A stretch of 64,000 bases of DNA from an uncultured Psychroserpens sp. (GCF_947501425.1 NZ_CANMVN010000008.1:1-64000); one strand, 5' to 3'. Positions 51,404-60,668 are shown, counted from the first letter of the stretch. Program-made: numbers and translations. Notes: generated by a model not told the origin, from the letters alone.

Positions 51404-54400
51404 TTAAAAATAAGCTTTGAGCTGAACAGTTCCTGTGTGAATGGTTTTACTTGTTTCTGTTTTTCTTCCGAAGTAATTCAGATTTAAATCTAAAAACTTG
51501 GTCAGTTTTTTTTGAGCTAACAGGGTCCAGGTAAAATTATTTCCTGGTTGTAAACCTTCTAATATCTGATAGGATACAGGTGTATTGGCGTTTCCTGTGA
51601 AATCATTTTTAAAGAAATTCACTTCACCAGTGAGCGCTATTTTATTTGCATTATTATAGGTGAATGACAATCCGTAATTATTTTGTAGCAATTGCTCCAT
51701 CTCGCCTATTGTATTATCTTTTGACGTGTACTGATAAAATATATCAAAACGTGCATTTTCGTTAAAAATATATGAGAGTTTAGGCTGAAATCTAATTTCA
51801 TCTAGTTTAAAATTTCGTGTTGGAAAATTTTCACTGGTGCTTTCATTAATATCCAAACTAGACTGTAAATTGATCAACCAACTCTTTGCAAATTTATGAT
51901 TGAATTGTAACTGATGACTATGCAAAGTATTCTCTTGAAAGCCTATAGATAATGTAGTTCTATTGGTATTTGATAGAAACGTGTAAGATGTGGTGTAGTT
52001 CTGTTTCCCTCGATTAAAAAATAAGACATTTCTAATACTATTATTCAATGCTAGCTGATTCTCTTCCTCAGAAGAGAAGGGATTAAGATTAAAGTCATTT
52101 CCAACTCTTCTGTTTTTTCTATCTACTAAAAGTGAGGTCTGATTGTAAAAATGCGACAAGAATTTTCTGAATTTATTTTCGGAAGTTGACCATTGTTTAG
52201 GATTAATAGTCAAAGTCTGACTAAATCTATTTTGGTGTGTTTTTACAAATACCTGATTAGGTAACAACACTCTAATATAACTCCCTTGATCTGCAAATTG
52301 GGCGACTTCAAACTCATTCAATTCTTGTATCCCATTCTCATTGTAATCAATCCAAGTGTATGCACCTTGACCAGGTTCTACCTCAACATAGGTAAAATCC
52401 TGTTGAGGCAAGGTTCCGGAGTTGGTTTCAAAAACGGTGTTCCAAAGTACAAGGTTATTCCAGAGTTTTTGATTATAATTCAATCTAGAATTTAAAGAGT
52501 TCTCATCAGCTACAGTTTCATCTTCACTTTTTAAAGTTCGGTAGTTGGCATAAACCCCTAAATTAGTTTTAGTGTTTTGAATAATCATCGACTTTAAATA
52601 GTAGGTATTAGACCTATTGACACGCTTCACTTGATTATTACGTAAACTATCATTCACTCTGTATTTATAACCAACCTCAACAAAAACACCTGTGCTATCT
52701 CCATAACCTGTAAAGGCTTCGTAGGAATTAAATCGCTGACTCAAATTAGTTAACAAATCTGTATCTCTCTCACGTTGTTCACTATCTTCCAAAGCAATTT
52801 TAGCACCAACCCATTGTTTTTTAAAATTATAGGTCACCCGATTAAAAGAACGGACAAACGTGGAGGTTGATACGCTACTGGTATTATTCAAGACACTAGA
52901 ATTCGAAAAGATATTAAATTTATTAAGCTGAAGATTTGCCAGCATATTATGACGATTTCCGTTGAAATTTTCAGAGTAATTCAAATGCTCAAACTTATAA
53001 GAGGCTGTACCTTTTTTTGAATGTAATAGATCTACTCCAGAAGCAAATAGAATTTGATTTCCCAATGGATCATCCAGATTCCAATCCCGATTAAACTCGG
53101 CTCTATATAAACGCTGAATGGTTTTAAAATTCTTATTAATGATGTCTGTGTCTACATAGGCATTTAAATTCCAGAGACTATCGGTTTTGATTAGGCTTTG
53201 ATTAACACGAAGTTTAGCAGCAAAACCATCATTATTTCCATCATCAAGACTTGAAAACAGGTTGAGATCATTTTTACTTCCAGCCAATTCAAAATAAACA
53301 TCTGTTTTGTCTGATGGCGTATAGCTTCCATTAAGAACAGCCACCTGTAATTTCTCTGGTGGAATTAATCGCACTATAGGCTCATAATTTCCTTGAGGCA
53401 CACCATTTAGAGGTTCTACATATTCATAAATATTCTCAACTGCATTACTATTGATAAGTACATAATTTCCCAGGTTAGCTCCAACAAGTGTAAATCGAAC
53501 ACTAAACAATTCGTCATCTGGATTATTAGAGAACACAAATATATCAACACCATTAACAACATCTTTCCGATATAAAATTCGGTTATCATCAAAAGCCTGA
53601 GCCACATCAGAAGGTGCAACCATCAAGGATTGATCATCTCCTGCATTAGATAGAATCTCTACCTGCTCTGAAGATAGATTTTGCTGTAAAGGTTGATTTT
53701 TAGCATCTGCTTCGGAATAGACCGAAACCCCTAATTTTAATTTTTCAGATTCATAAGCACCACCTCCAAAAACCGTAAAACGAGAAAAATTTCGATCACT
53801 AAACTGATAGTCTACAGTAATTCTCATTTCCGAAGTAATAGGATAGGTAGAATTAAAAATAATCTCTCCAGCGTTATAATCGATGATATAATCTTTATTT
53901 TCACCACGTTCTATAGGAATTCCATTAACGTAAACTGTTTCACTTCCAGAAACAATTAGTACAAATAACTCATTGTTTGGTCCAGTAAGCTTGTAAGGTC
54001 CTTGATTACCTTCCTGAGCAATAAACCGACTTGTAGTAAACTGTCCTCTAACCAAAGCTCCAGAAGCAAATAAATTAGTTTGAGATTCCTCACCATCAAG
54101 ATTAGCGCTTACTTGTAGACCTTGAACACGTTTGGTGAAATTAGCAAAATAACTATTGGTATTGGTCAGGTCAATATCACCTGCTCTTATATTCCAATTA
54201 TCACTAAACAGCTCTATAAATACCTGATCAAACTCGTCCAGACGTTGAGAATACCCACTTTCCTGTAGTGGAATATTTGCATCTTGAATAGATGCTCTAA
54301 GTGACACTTTATCACTTAATTTCCCCGAAATTTGTAAATCCAATTCACTATTTAAAACCGAGTTTTGATTATTACCAAGGGTTACACCTCTTGAGATACT

Positions 54401-54814
54401 TCCGGAAGTACTCAAGCCATCAAATGGTTTAAAAGTTTTGTCAAGTGTGGATTGATTAAGCTTATAAAGACGTTGTAAGTTGTCGGTGTTTTCTACAATG
54501 ATCTTATCGTCTAGTTGGAAATATTTCCGTGTTAAAAAATCGGGATATCGCAAATAGCTCACTTCAACAGAATCAAGAGCTATAGGTTTTTTGAAGGTCA
54601 ACAGGGCTTTTGAAAAATCGACTTTATAGTAAGACGAATCGATAGTTGTTTTATCTTTTCGTTTTAGAATAAAAAAACTGGAATTGATACTCACTGTATC
54701 TATTTTGATAGCATCTCTAACTGCTACGGTTTTAGTTTTATAATTAGAGCTATCCTCTTGCGCATAGGCACAAAAAGACATCATAAAACAAATAAGTGAA
54801 ATAGCAATTTTCAT
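51404..54814 (-). CDS. Very large outer-membrane protein of unknown function
   Basis: A 1136-residue protein with signal peptide (about 1-18, ending AYAQ). The block STSGSISRGVTLGNNQNSVLNSELDLQISGKLSDKVSLRASIQDANIPLQ, then FDQVFIELFSDNWNIRAGDIDL, is reminiscent of a conserved Bacteroidota family related in pattern to SprA-type outer-membrane proteins. An Ig-like or extracellular segment with YVNGIPIERGENKDYIIDYNAGEI follows, and the last 500 residues look like a large beta-barrel ending KAYF. The partner and substrate are unknown. A SprA link is only an impression. Confidence 0.7.
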   Translation of the reverse strand: MKIAISLICFMMSFCAYAQEDSSNYKTKTVAVRDAIKIDTVSINSSFFILKRKDKTTIDSSYYKVDFSKALLTFKKPIALDSVEVSYLRYPDFLTRKYFQLDDKIIVENTDNLQRLYKLNQSTLDKTFKPFDGLSTSGSISRGVTLGNNQNSVLNSELDLQISGKLSDKVSLRASIQDANIPLQESGYSQRLDEFDQVFIELFSDNWNIRAGDIDLTNTNSYFANFTKRVQGLQVSANLDGEESQTNLFASGALVRGQFTTSRFIAQEGNQGPYKLTGPNNELFVLIVSGSETVYVNGIPIERGENKDYIIDYNAGEIIFNSTYPITSEMRITVDYQFSDRNFSRFTVFGGGAYESEKLKLGVSVYSEADAKNQPLQQNLSSEQVEILSNAGDDQSLMVAPSDVAQAFDDNRILYRKDVVNGVDIFVFSNNPDDELFSVRFTLVGANLGNYVLINSNAVENIYEYVEPLNGVPQGNYEPIVRLIPPEKLQVAVLNGSYTPSDKTDVYFELAGSKNDLNLFSSLDDGNNDGFAAKLRVNQSLIKTDSLWNLNAYVDTDIINKNFKTIQRLYRAEFNRDWNLDDPLGNQILFASGVDLLHSKKGTASYKFEHLNYSENFNGNRHNMLANLQLNKFNIFSNSSVLNNTSSVSTSTFVRSFNRVTYNFKKQWVGAKIALEDSEQRERDTDLLTNLSQRFNSYEAFTGYGDSTGVFVEVGYKYRVNDSLRNNQVKRVNRSNTYYLKSMIIQNTKTNLGVYANYRTLKSEDETVADENSLNSRLNYNQKLWNNLVLWNTVFETNSGTLPQQDFTYVEVEPGQGAYTWIDYNENGIQELNEFEVAQFADQGSYIRVLLPNQVFVKTHQNRFSQTLTINPKQWSTSENKFRKFLSHFYNQTSLLVDRKNRRVGNDFNLNPFSSEEENQLALNNSIRNVLFFNRGKQNYTTSYTFLSNTNRTTLSIGFQENTLHSHQLQFNHKFAKSWLINLQSSLDINESTSENFPTRNFKLDEIRFQPKLSYIFNENARFDIFYQYTSKDNTIGEMEQLLQNNYGLSFTYNNANKIALTGEVNFFKNDFTGNANTPVSYQILEGLQPGNNFTWTLLAQKKLTKFLDLNLNYFGRKTETSKTIHTGTVQLKAYF

Positions 54815-54925
54815 TCCTTATATAAACTTCTAAAGACAGAAATTATTTTATGGTTAAAATGCCCTTAAAATAATAGTGTAAAAGTACCATATTATTTAAA
54901 TTAGCTGAAATCTTAACTATTCAGA

Positions 54926-55684
54926 ATGAAAATCATCTCATACAACGTAAATGGTATTCGAGCTGCCATGAATAAAGGCTTTATCGATTGGCTTCAAAGT
55001 GCTGATCCTGACGTGATTTGTTTACAGGAAATCAAAGCTATGAAAGAGCAAGTGGATATTGAAGCCATAGAAAATGCTGGTTACAACTATCATTATTGGT
55101 TTAGTGCTCAAAAAAAAGGATACAGTGGTGTTGCTATTTTAAGCAAGACAGAACCAGACCATGTAGAATATGGAACTGGAATAGAATCTATGGATTTTGA
55201 AGGTCGCAATCTAAGAGTAGATTTTAACGGACTCTCCATTATGAGTATGTATTTACCTTCGGGAACTAATGATGCTAGATTAGCGCACAAGTTTGAATAC
55301 ATGGATCTCATTCATGAGTATTTAAATAACTTACGACAAGACAAACCGAATTTAGTTGTCCTTGGCGATTATAATATTTGTCATGAACCTATTGATATCC
55401 ACAATCCAAAAATGAAAGGTGTTTCTGGGTTTTTACCTGAAGAACGTGAATGGCTTGGCAATTTTATCAATAGCGGGTTTATAGATTCATTCAGATATTT
55501 ACATCCTGAAAAACAAGAATACAGCTGGTGGAGCTATAGAGCCAATGCCAGAGCAAATAATAAAGGATGGCGTTTAGATTACGGCATGGTAAGTGAGCCA
55601 TTACAAGAAAACATTAAACGTAGCGTTATTCTCTCGGAAGCGGTCCACAGTGATCATTGTCCGATCTTAGTAGAAATTGAATAG
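54926..55684 (+). CDS. xth: Exodeoxyribonuclease III
   Basis: A 252-residue AP endonuclease/3'-exonuclease. Motifs are complete: KIISYNVNGIRAAMNKGF, DVICLQEIKAMKEQ (metal-binding Glu), VVLGDYNICHEPIDI (Asp/Asn), WWSYRANARANNKGWRLDYGM, and the catalytic His in VHSDHCPILVEI. It cuts at abasic sites during base-excision repair. It is a single gene in the same direction as the OmpA-type lipoprotein gene. Confidence 0.96.
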   Translation: MKIISYNVNGIRAAMNKGFIDWLQSADPDVICLQEIKAMKEQVDIEAIENAGYNYHYWFSAQKKGYSGVAILSKTEPDHVEYGTGIESMDFEGRNLRVDFNGLSIMSMYLPSGTNDARLAHKFEYMDLIHEYLNNLRQDKPNLVVLGDYNICHEPIDIHNPKMKGVSGFLPEEREWLGNFINSGFIDSFRYLHPEKQEYSWWSYRANARANNKGWRLDYGMVSEPLQENIKRSVILSEAVHSDHCPILVEIE

Positions 55685-55745
55685 TAATTATAATAACAAC
55701 CTGTCCACTATAAATTAACTAAAGGTGGAACTTAACCTAAACAAT

Positions 55746-56705
55746 ATGATTAAAAAATTGTCATTAATAGCACTTAGCTTAGTATTAACAACTTCTTGTG
55801 TTTCCAAAAAAATATATACAGATCTGGAAGATAAGTATGCCAATTTAAAAAAGGAAAACCGCAAACTTGCTGATCAAAATCAAGATCTCGAAACAGCTTT
55901 AAATACAGCTGAAAATGATCTGGCGAGATTACAAAAAGAGTATGATACCACTGTAGCCCAACGCAACAAATTACAGAGTGATTATGATGCTACGAAGTCT
56001 AATTTAGACAATTTAAAAGCCTCTTATGACGCATTAGAAAAAAACAGTAGTGCTTCAATTGCAGAAAACTCAAAGAAAAACAGAGAGTTGTTAGCTCAGC
56101 TGGAAGCTAAAGAGCAAGCACTAGCTGCGGAGAATGCACGACTTGAAAAACTTAAAAAAGAACTGGAAGCCAGATCACAACGTGTTGCTGAATTAGAAAA
56201 TGTAATTGCCTCTAAAGATGCAGCCATGACCAAACTTAAAAATGCCATCTCAAAAGCACTGACCAACTTTGAAGGCAAAGGATTAACTGTAGAACAACGT
56301 AATGGAAAAGTATATGTATCTATGGAAAATAAACTCCTTTTCCAATCTGGAAGTTGGGCTGTTGGCACACAAGGAAAGCAAGCTGTAAAACAACTTGGTG
56401 ATGTCTTAGCCGATAATCCTGAAATTGCAATCTTGATTGAGGGCCACACAGATAATGTACCTTACAAAGGTAATGCACAATTAAGTGGGAACTGGGATCT
56501 ATCTGCAAAGCGTGCTACTGCTATAGTTAATATCCTAAGAGAGAACGAATCTATTAATCCAGAAAATTTAACTGCAGCAGGCCGAGGAGAATTTGCACCA
56601 ATTGCAAGTAATGATACTGCCGAAGGTAAAGCCCAAAACCGTCGAATAGAAGTGATTCTAACACCAAAACTAGATGAGATTTCTAAATTATTAAATGATA
56701 TATAA
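55746..56705 (+). CDS. OmpA-family peptidoglycan-binding lipoprotein
   Basis: 319 residues from the ATG at 55746 (MIKKLSLIALSLVLTTSCVS), with a lipobox at Cys18. A GTG seven codons earlier is rejected. A long coiled coil (about 25-165) is followed by an OmpA/MotB domain: LLFQSGSWAVGTQGKQAVKQLG, IAILIEGHTDNVPY, LSAKRATAIVNILRE, and GRGEFAPIASN..AEGKAQNRRIEVIL with the peptidoglycan-binding D and R residues. It links the outer membrane to the cell wall. The layout resembles PG-binding lipoproteins of Flavobacteria. Confidence 0.92.
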   Translation: MIKKLSLIALSLVLTTSCVSKKIYTDLEDKYANLKKENRKLADQNQDLETALNTAENDLARLQKEYDTTVAQRNKLQSDYDATKSNLDNLKASYDALEKNSSASIAENSKKNRELLAQLEAKEQALAAENARLEKLKKELEARSQRVAELENVIASKDAAMTKLKNAISKALTNFEGKGLTVEQRNGKVYVSMENKLLFQSGSWAVGTQGKQAVKQLGDVLADNPEIAILIEGHTDNVPYKGNAQLSGNWDLSAKRATAIVNILRENESINPENLTAAGRGEFAPIASNDTAEGKAQNRRIEVILTPKLDEISKLLNDI

Positions 56706-56736
56706 ATCTGCTATTTCAGACAGTAAAGGAGATTAT

Positions 56737-56829
56737 GAGATTTCTCGACTGCGCTCGAAATGACATAGTCAAAAATGAAGTCTCAATTGTCAAACTGAAA
56801 AGATGTCACACTGAGCGCAGTCGAAGTGT
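56737..56829. repeat. REP-like repeat pair (two half-units, inverted)
   Basis: Half-unit 1 at 56737-56765 (GAGATTTCTCGACTGCGCTC then GAAATGACA) and half-unit 2 at 56804-56829 (TGTCACACTGAGCGCAGTCG then AAGTGT). Half-unit 1 is the best-preserved copy in the window. The order of the arms is reversed relative to the copy at 15291-15362. Confidence 0.75.
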
Positions 56830-56874
56830 AGATAAAAACTCACATTTCGAAAGTAAAAACCTTAACATAGTTTT

Positions 56875-56907
56875 AGATGGTTCTGCTTAATAAAAACAGA
56901 ACCATCT
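56875..56907 (+). other. 11-bp perfect inverted repeat before the aldo/keto reductase promoter
   Basis: AGATGGTTCTG and CAGAACCATCT separated by 11 bases. It directly precedes the TATCTTTG element at 56911. The tail is only pyrimidine-rich (TCTTATCTTT), so it could be a terminator for the OmpA gene or an operator covering the -33 region. Confidence 0.6.
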
Positions 56908-56910
56908 TCT

Positions 56911-56918
56911 TATCTTTG
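56911..56918 (+). promoter_or_regulatory. Aldo/keto reductase promoter -7 element
   Basis: TATCTTTG followed by CA, an exact TAnnTTTG match; leader of about 22 nt to the ATG at 56945. Confidence 0.5.
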
Positions 56919-56944
56919 CACTTTTGTAATATTAAACCACACTC

Positions 56945-57982
56945 ATGAGATATACCACCTTACCAAAAACCGATATAAAAGTCAGTAAAATATGTTTAGG
57001 AACCATGACTTGGGGAAATCAAAACACCCAAGACGAAGGCTTTGCTCAAATGGATATGGCGTTGGATAAAGGCGTCAATTTTTTTGATGTTGCCGAATTA
57101 TATCCAGTTCCTGCTACTGCAGAGACTTATGCTGAAACCGAACGCATTATTGGTAATTGGTTTGAAAAAACAGGCAATAGAGATAAGGTTGTATTGGCTA
57201 CAAAAATTGCTGGCACAGGTGATTACACAGCTCATATTAGAACTACAGGGTTTAGTAAAGATGCGCTTAATGAAGCTGTGAATAATAGTTTAAAGCGACT
57301 TAAGACCGATTATATAGATTTATATCAGTTGCATTGGCCAGAGCGCCAAACGAACACTTTTGGCGTAAGAGATTATCATCATAATCCTAATGATCCATGG
57401 ACAGATAACTTTAATGAGATCTTACACAATCTCGATGAGATCATCAAGTCTGGAAAAATACGTCAAGTAGGTATTTCTAATGAAAAAGCTTGGGGAACGA
57501 TGCGTTACTTAGAAGAATCTAATGCACACGATTTACCTCGAATGATTACTATTCAGAATGCATATTCACTGCTCAACAGAGTCTTTGAAGGCGATATGGC
57601 TGAAGTCGCTATTCGTGAAGAGATAGGTTTATTAGCCTATTCGCCAATGGCATTTGGTGTATTATCAGGTAAATATATTAAAGGTACAGAAGGTGATAAT
57701 GCGCGATTAAAGCTCTTCCCAAGATTTGCAAGATACAGTAGCGAACAATCCACAGAAGCTACAAAGCGCTATCTAAAAATTGCTGAAGACCATGGTATGA
57801 CCTTAGCTCAAATGTCGTTAGCCTTTGTAACCGACAGGCCCTTTATGACTAGTAATATCATTGGAGCCACCTCTTTAAAGCAATTGGAAGAAAATATTGA
57901 CAGTATAGATATTCAGTTAAGTGATGAAATCTTAAAAGCGATCAACGAAGTACATGCGGTGATTCCTAATCCTGCGCCTTAA
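56945..57982 (+). CDS. NADP(H)-dependent aldo/keto reductase, Tas type
   Basis: A 345-residue TIM-barrel oxidoreductase. LGTMTWGNQNTQDEGFAQMDMAL, then FFDVAELYPVPATAETY (Asp and catalytic Tyr), KVVLATKI (Lys), and DYIDLYQLHWPERQTNTFG (His) give the AKR tetrad, and the 'LHWPxRxTNxFG' stretch is diagnostic of the Tas/YghZ-like group. The substrate is unknown. It has its own promoter. No partner genes are evident. Confidence 0.92.
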   Translation: MRYTTLPKTDIKVSKICLGTMTWGNQNTQDEGFAQMDMALDKGVNFFDVAELYPVPATAETYAETERIIGNWFEKTGNRDKVVLATKIAGTGDYTAHIRTTGFSKDALNEAVNNSLKRLKTDYIDLYQLHWPERQTNTFGVRDYHHNPNDPWTDNFNEILHNLDEIIKSGKIRQVGISNEKAWGTMRYLEESNAHDLPRMITIQNAYSLLNRVFEGDMAEVAIREEIGLLAYSPMAFGVLSGKYIKGTEGDNARLKLFPRFARYSSEQSTEATKRYLKIAEDHGMTLAQMSLAFVTDRPFMTSNIIGATSLKQLEENIDSIDIQLSDEILKAINEVHAVIPNPAP

Positions 57983-58068
57983 AATGATTCCCTGAATATA
58001 TTTAAATGAATTTAGTTTGGTATTATATAGATTATATTCTATATTAGAGCTGCACTAAATTAAGCATC

Positions 58069-58290
58069 ATGGACACACCAATTATAATCTATCTACTATT
58101 ACAAGAACCTGATTCATATCATATGGATGTTGAAATGTCGTCAGGAATGAAATTTATGGCTGCTTGGTCTATATTATATATAATACTAATAATAGCCTTT
58201 ATTATCGGTATTATACTATTGTATTTCAGAGTTATGAAATACTTTAAATTAAAGAACCAACTCATGCAAAGAGAACTTAATAACAAATAG
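58069..58290 (+). CDS. Small single-pass membrane protein
   Basis: A 73-residue protein with one strongly hydrophobic helix (about 33-55, LYIILIIAFIIGIILLYF) and a basic C-terminal tail (MKYFKLKNQLMQRELNNK). It starts with ATG at 58069 and has a terminator at 58335. It has no recognised family; size, clear membrane topology and a following terminator make it a plausible real gene. Confidence 0.5.
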   Translation: MDTPIIIYLLLQEPDSYHMDVEMSSGMKFMAAWSILYIILIIAFIIGIILLYFRVMKYFKLKNQLMQRELNNK

Positions 58291-58334
58291 TGCTTAAAAA
58301 CCATTCTCCTTATAATTATTCATAAAATGGTAAG

Positions 58335-58365
58335 AAATCTTGGATGTATATCTGAGATTTTTTTT
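58335..58365 (+). terminator. Terminator after the small membrane protein gene
   Basis: AAATCT / AGATTT with an inner GAT / ATC pair around GTAT, followed by a run of eight T. Confidence 0.65.
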
Positions 58366-58459
58366 GCTTTATATATTCGAACGTGATTGATTATTAGTTA
58401 AATTCTAATGCTTTTCTACTTATAGAATAACTTTAAAACTCACAAAATCAATCTGATAA

Positions 58460-58490
58460 TTGTTTTTGTGTAGAATATTTTCTATATTTG
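58460..58490 (+). promoter_or_regulatory. Promoter of the large lipoprotein gene
   Basis: TTG (58460-58462), 20-base spacer, TATATTTG (58483-58490), an exact -7 match at correct spacing. Transcription would begin near 58496; leader of about 70 nt to the ATG at 58567. Confidence 0.6.
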
Positions 58491-58513
58491 ATTATGTAGA
58501 ATATTTTCTATAT
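58470..58513 (+). promoter_or_regulatory. Two 18-bp operator-like direct repeats
   Basis: GTAGAATATTTTCTATAT occurs exactly twice, at 58470-58487 and 58496-58513, with a 26-base period (about 2.5 helical turns). Each copy holds the inverted pair TAGAA / TTCTA. Copy 1 overlaps the promoter spacer and -7 box; copy 2 covers the predicted start site. This is the layout of a repressor binding to two sites. Confidence 0.55.
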
Positions 58514-58566
58514 ACACTAATTGATCAATTATATTCACTGAACACTAACTTAAATCATGTAACACA

Positions 58567-60135
58567 ATGAGACATATTTTTAAAACGGCATTCCTTTTCT
58601 TTGGAATGTTTAGCATCTTATATTCTTGTCAGAATAATGACGAGATCATTCAAGAACAAAACAGATATAAAGTACCTAGTATTGATAAGGCACGACAGCA
58701 TGTCAATGAACACATCGACCTCTCATCATTTGGATCTAATCCCCAATTTAGGACCTCAAGCAATGCATTACAAACCGATTGGGAGAATTCTAAAGCCAAA
58801 ACCTATAAGGATCAACCAGAGGAAAATTTAGACATTCTCTATACACCTATCTATTTACCAACGTCTGGTCATGCCAAAGGTTTTATTGGTTCTGTAGAGA
58901 TTAATGGAGACATGCACTCTAAAATTTTTGTACTTCTTTATACTGAAAGTGATAACAGAATGGCATTTTCGGGAGTGATGCTCATTTATGGATTAGATGG
59001 TCAAATTGAATACTCCTATAGATATGAAGACGGGCAACAAGTGGCCAGCGGACTACCAGGCTTGACAAATACGAATCTCAATAGAACTGATGGTAATGGT
59101 GACTGTGAATCTCCATTTGATAGTGTCGGTTGTCTCATAGAATGGATTGGTGGTGATTGGTTTGGTCTTTCTGGATATATACAAAATGATACTGTAGAAA
59201 TTACAGCAGGCGATTCTAGTACTGGAGGTTATATCATAGACACAGACCTTGGGAATCCAAGTATTAATATTCCGCCTTTAGAAGGATCTCCATCGGGAAG
59301 TAGCACAGCTATAGGTAGTCCATGGTGGTTGGAAAATACAGTAACGCCTAACGGACTTTCGATAGCTTTAGCTTTAGAGATAGAAAACATGGCGCTTCCA
59401 GAAGCACAATGGCTACTTAATGAAGCTAATGCAGAACAGCTTCAGTCTATTGCCGATTTTCTAAATGATAATCGTACCATCAATAGAGATGATACACCAG
59501 AAGGCTTTGACGATACTAGCGTAGATCAAAACCAAATGACTGAAATTTCGCAGGAGGCTTTGGATTTGGCGTTGGATATGATTAACTTTATGATGGAGCA
59601 TCCATCAGCTGTTTTTGAACCTGATAATAATCCCAATGATGATTATATGAGCTTTAGTAATTTTAATGAATTTGAAGTTTTTCATGACAATTTATTCAGT
59701 ACAATAAATACTACAACCACCTTTGAAGAAGCAGGTACAATAAGAGTTGACAGACATGTTATGGACGGCCCAGATTTTTTTGATGCAGATCTAGTAAGTG
59801 TAGTTCGAGCATTTATACCTGACGACAACAATCAATATGAGTGTTTGAATATAATTAGCGGAAACAGTTATATACAAGGAAACGAGACCTTTTTAAGTTG
59901 GACACAAATATCAAATCCTGATCCAAATCACCCTGAAGGAATTGATGTTCAAATTTATGAAGATTACGATAGAATAATAATTAAAATAAAAGGAAAATTT
60001 AAGGCAGGCATACAACTTGATATATTGAATGGTTTATTTAGTTTTTCTGAATCTGCAGAAATAAGTCTGCATTACAATTATTCTTCAGGTGAGTTTTTAG
60101 AAAATTATAGTACTTGGTATCCATTAGATTATTAG
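58567..60135 (+). CDS. Large lipoprotein, polymorphic-toxin-like family (uncertain)
   Basis: A 522-residue lipoprotein (lipobox SILYSCQ, Cys20 or 21). The N-terminal third (NLDILYTPIYLPTSGHAKGFIGSVEI, VLLYTESDNRMAFSGVMLIYGLDGQIEYSYRYEDGQ) resembles a shared N-terminal module that I know from many Flavobacterial surface lipoproteins whose C-terminal parts differ from protein to protein. A WLLNEANAEQLQSIADFLNDN segment (about 280-300) separates this from a unique C-terminal region ending in ..ENYSTWYPLDY. No catalytic motif is recognised. The gene is followed 5 bases later by a small lipoprotein gene. A toxin role is an inference. Confidence 0.6.
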   Translation: MRHIFKTAFLFFGMFSILYSCQNNDEIIQEQNRYKVPSIDKARQHVNEHIDLSSFGSNPQFRTSSNALQTDWENSKAKTYKDQPEENLDILYTPIYLPTSGHAKGFIGSVEINGDMHSKIFVLLYTESDNRMAFSGVMLIYGLDGQIEYSYRYEDGQQVASGLPGLTNTNLNRTDGNGDCESPFDSVGCLIEWIGGDWFGLSGYIQNDTVEITAGDSSTGGYIIDTDLGNPSINIPPLEGSPSGSSTAIGSPWWLENTVTPNGLSIALALEIENMALPEAQWLLNEANAEQLQSIADFLNDNRTINRDDTPEGFDDTSVDQNQMTEISQEALDLALDMINFMMEHPSAVFEPDNNPNDDYMSFSNFNEFEVFHDNLFSTINTTTTFEEAGTIRVDRHVMDGPDFFDADLVSVVRAFIPDDNNQYECLNIISGNSYIQGNETFLSWTQISNPDPNHPEGIDVQIYEDYDRIIIKIKGKFKAGIQLDILNGLFSFSESAEISLHYNYSSGEFLENYSTWYPLDY

Positions 60136-60140
60136 AGTTT

Positions 60141-60605
60141 ATGAAAATATTAAAAGCATTTCTTTTATTTATATTATTTATTTCATGCAGGAGCTATTCT
60201 CCTTATTCAAGTAATTCCAATAGGAAACAAAACTTGAAAACCATTAAAAGTTACTTAAAAATTAATATAGCAGAGATTGATTTTCTTCAAAAAAACGATT
60301 CAATTTCATTCGATATAGGAAAATCTATTAACAAAAAAGTCAAGCCAAAATTAATAAATAGGAGATTAGACTCTTTAATTTCAGACGCCTATTCGAAAGA
60401 GGTGTTCTTAGTTATTTCACGATTTGACAGAGAATTTCCAAATAAGGAGCCTATAGAATATGATAAAAATGTTAATAGGAATTCTTTAAAAGCTAAAAAT
60501 ATTGATGAAGCCATTAAGCTAATCAAAAACATGGACAGTATAATTGCAGCCAATGTAAGAATGAAAGCGAAAGACACCATCATTAAGAAGAAAAACAAAC
60601 CTTAA
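60141..60605 (+). CDS. Small lipoprotein, possible partner of the preceding gene
   Basis: 154 residues from the ATG at 60141 (MKILKAFLLFILFISCRS), with a lipobox at Cys16; an in-frame earlier start lies within the preceding gene and is rejected. The mature protein is basic and lysine/asparagine-rich with no known motif. It starts 5 bases after the large lipoprotein gene's stop and is A+T-richer than its neighbours. A small exported partner directly after a variable surface protein is the place where an immunity or chaperone protein would be; no more can be said. Confidence 0.6.
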   Translation: MKILKAFLLFILFISCRSYSPYSSNSNRKQNLKTIKSYLKINIAEIDFLQKNDSISFDIGKSINKKVKPKLINRRLDSLISDAYSKEVFLVISRFDREFPNKEPIEYDKNVNRNSLKAKNIDEAIKLIKNMDSIIAANVRMKAKDTIIKKKNKP

Positions 60606-60626
60606 TTTCATAAACTGTTTTAAAAC

Positions 60627-60663
60627 AAAACCCCCTTTCCACATTAAGTGAAAAGGGGGTTTT
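60627..60663 (+). terminator. Terminator after the lipoprotein pair
   Basis: AAAACCCCCTTT / AAAGGGGGTTTT with an inner CAC / GTG pair; a strong G/C core in A/T-rich DNA, working in both directions and also serving rng, which ends at 60669. Confidence 0.88.
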
Positions 60664-60668
60664 AGATA

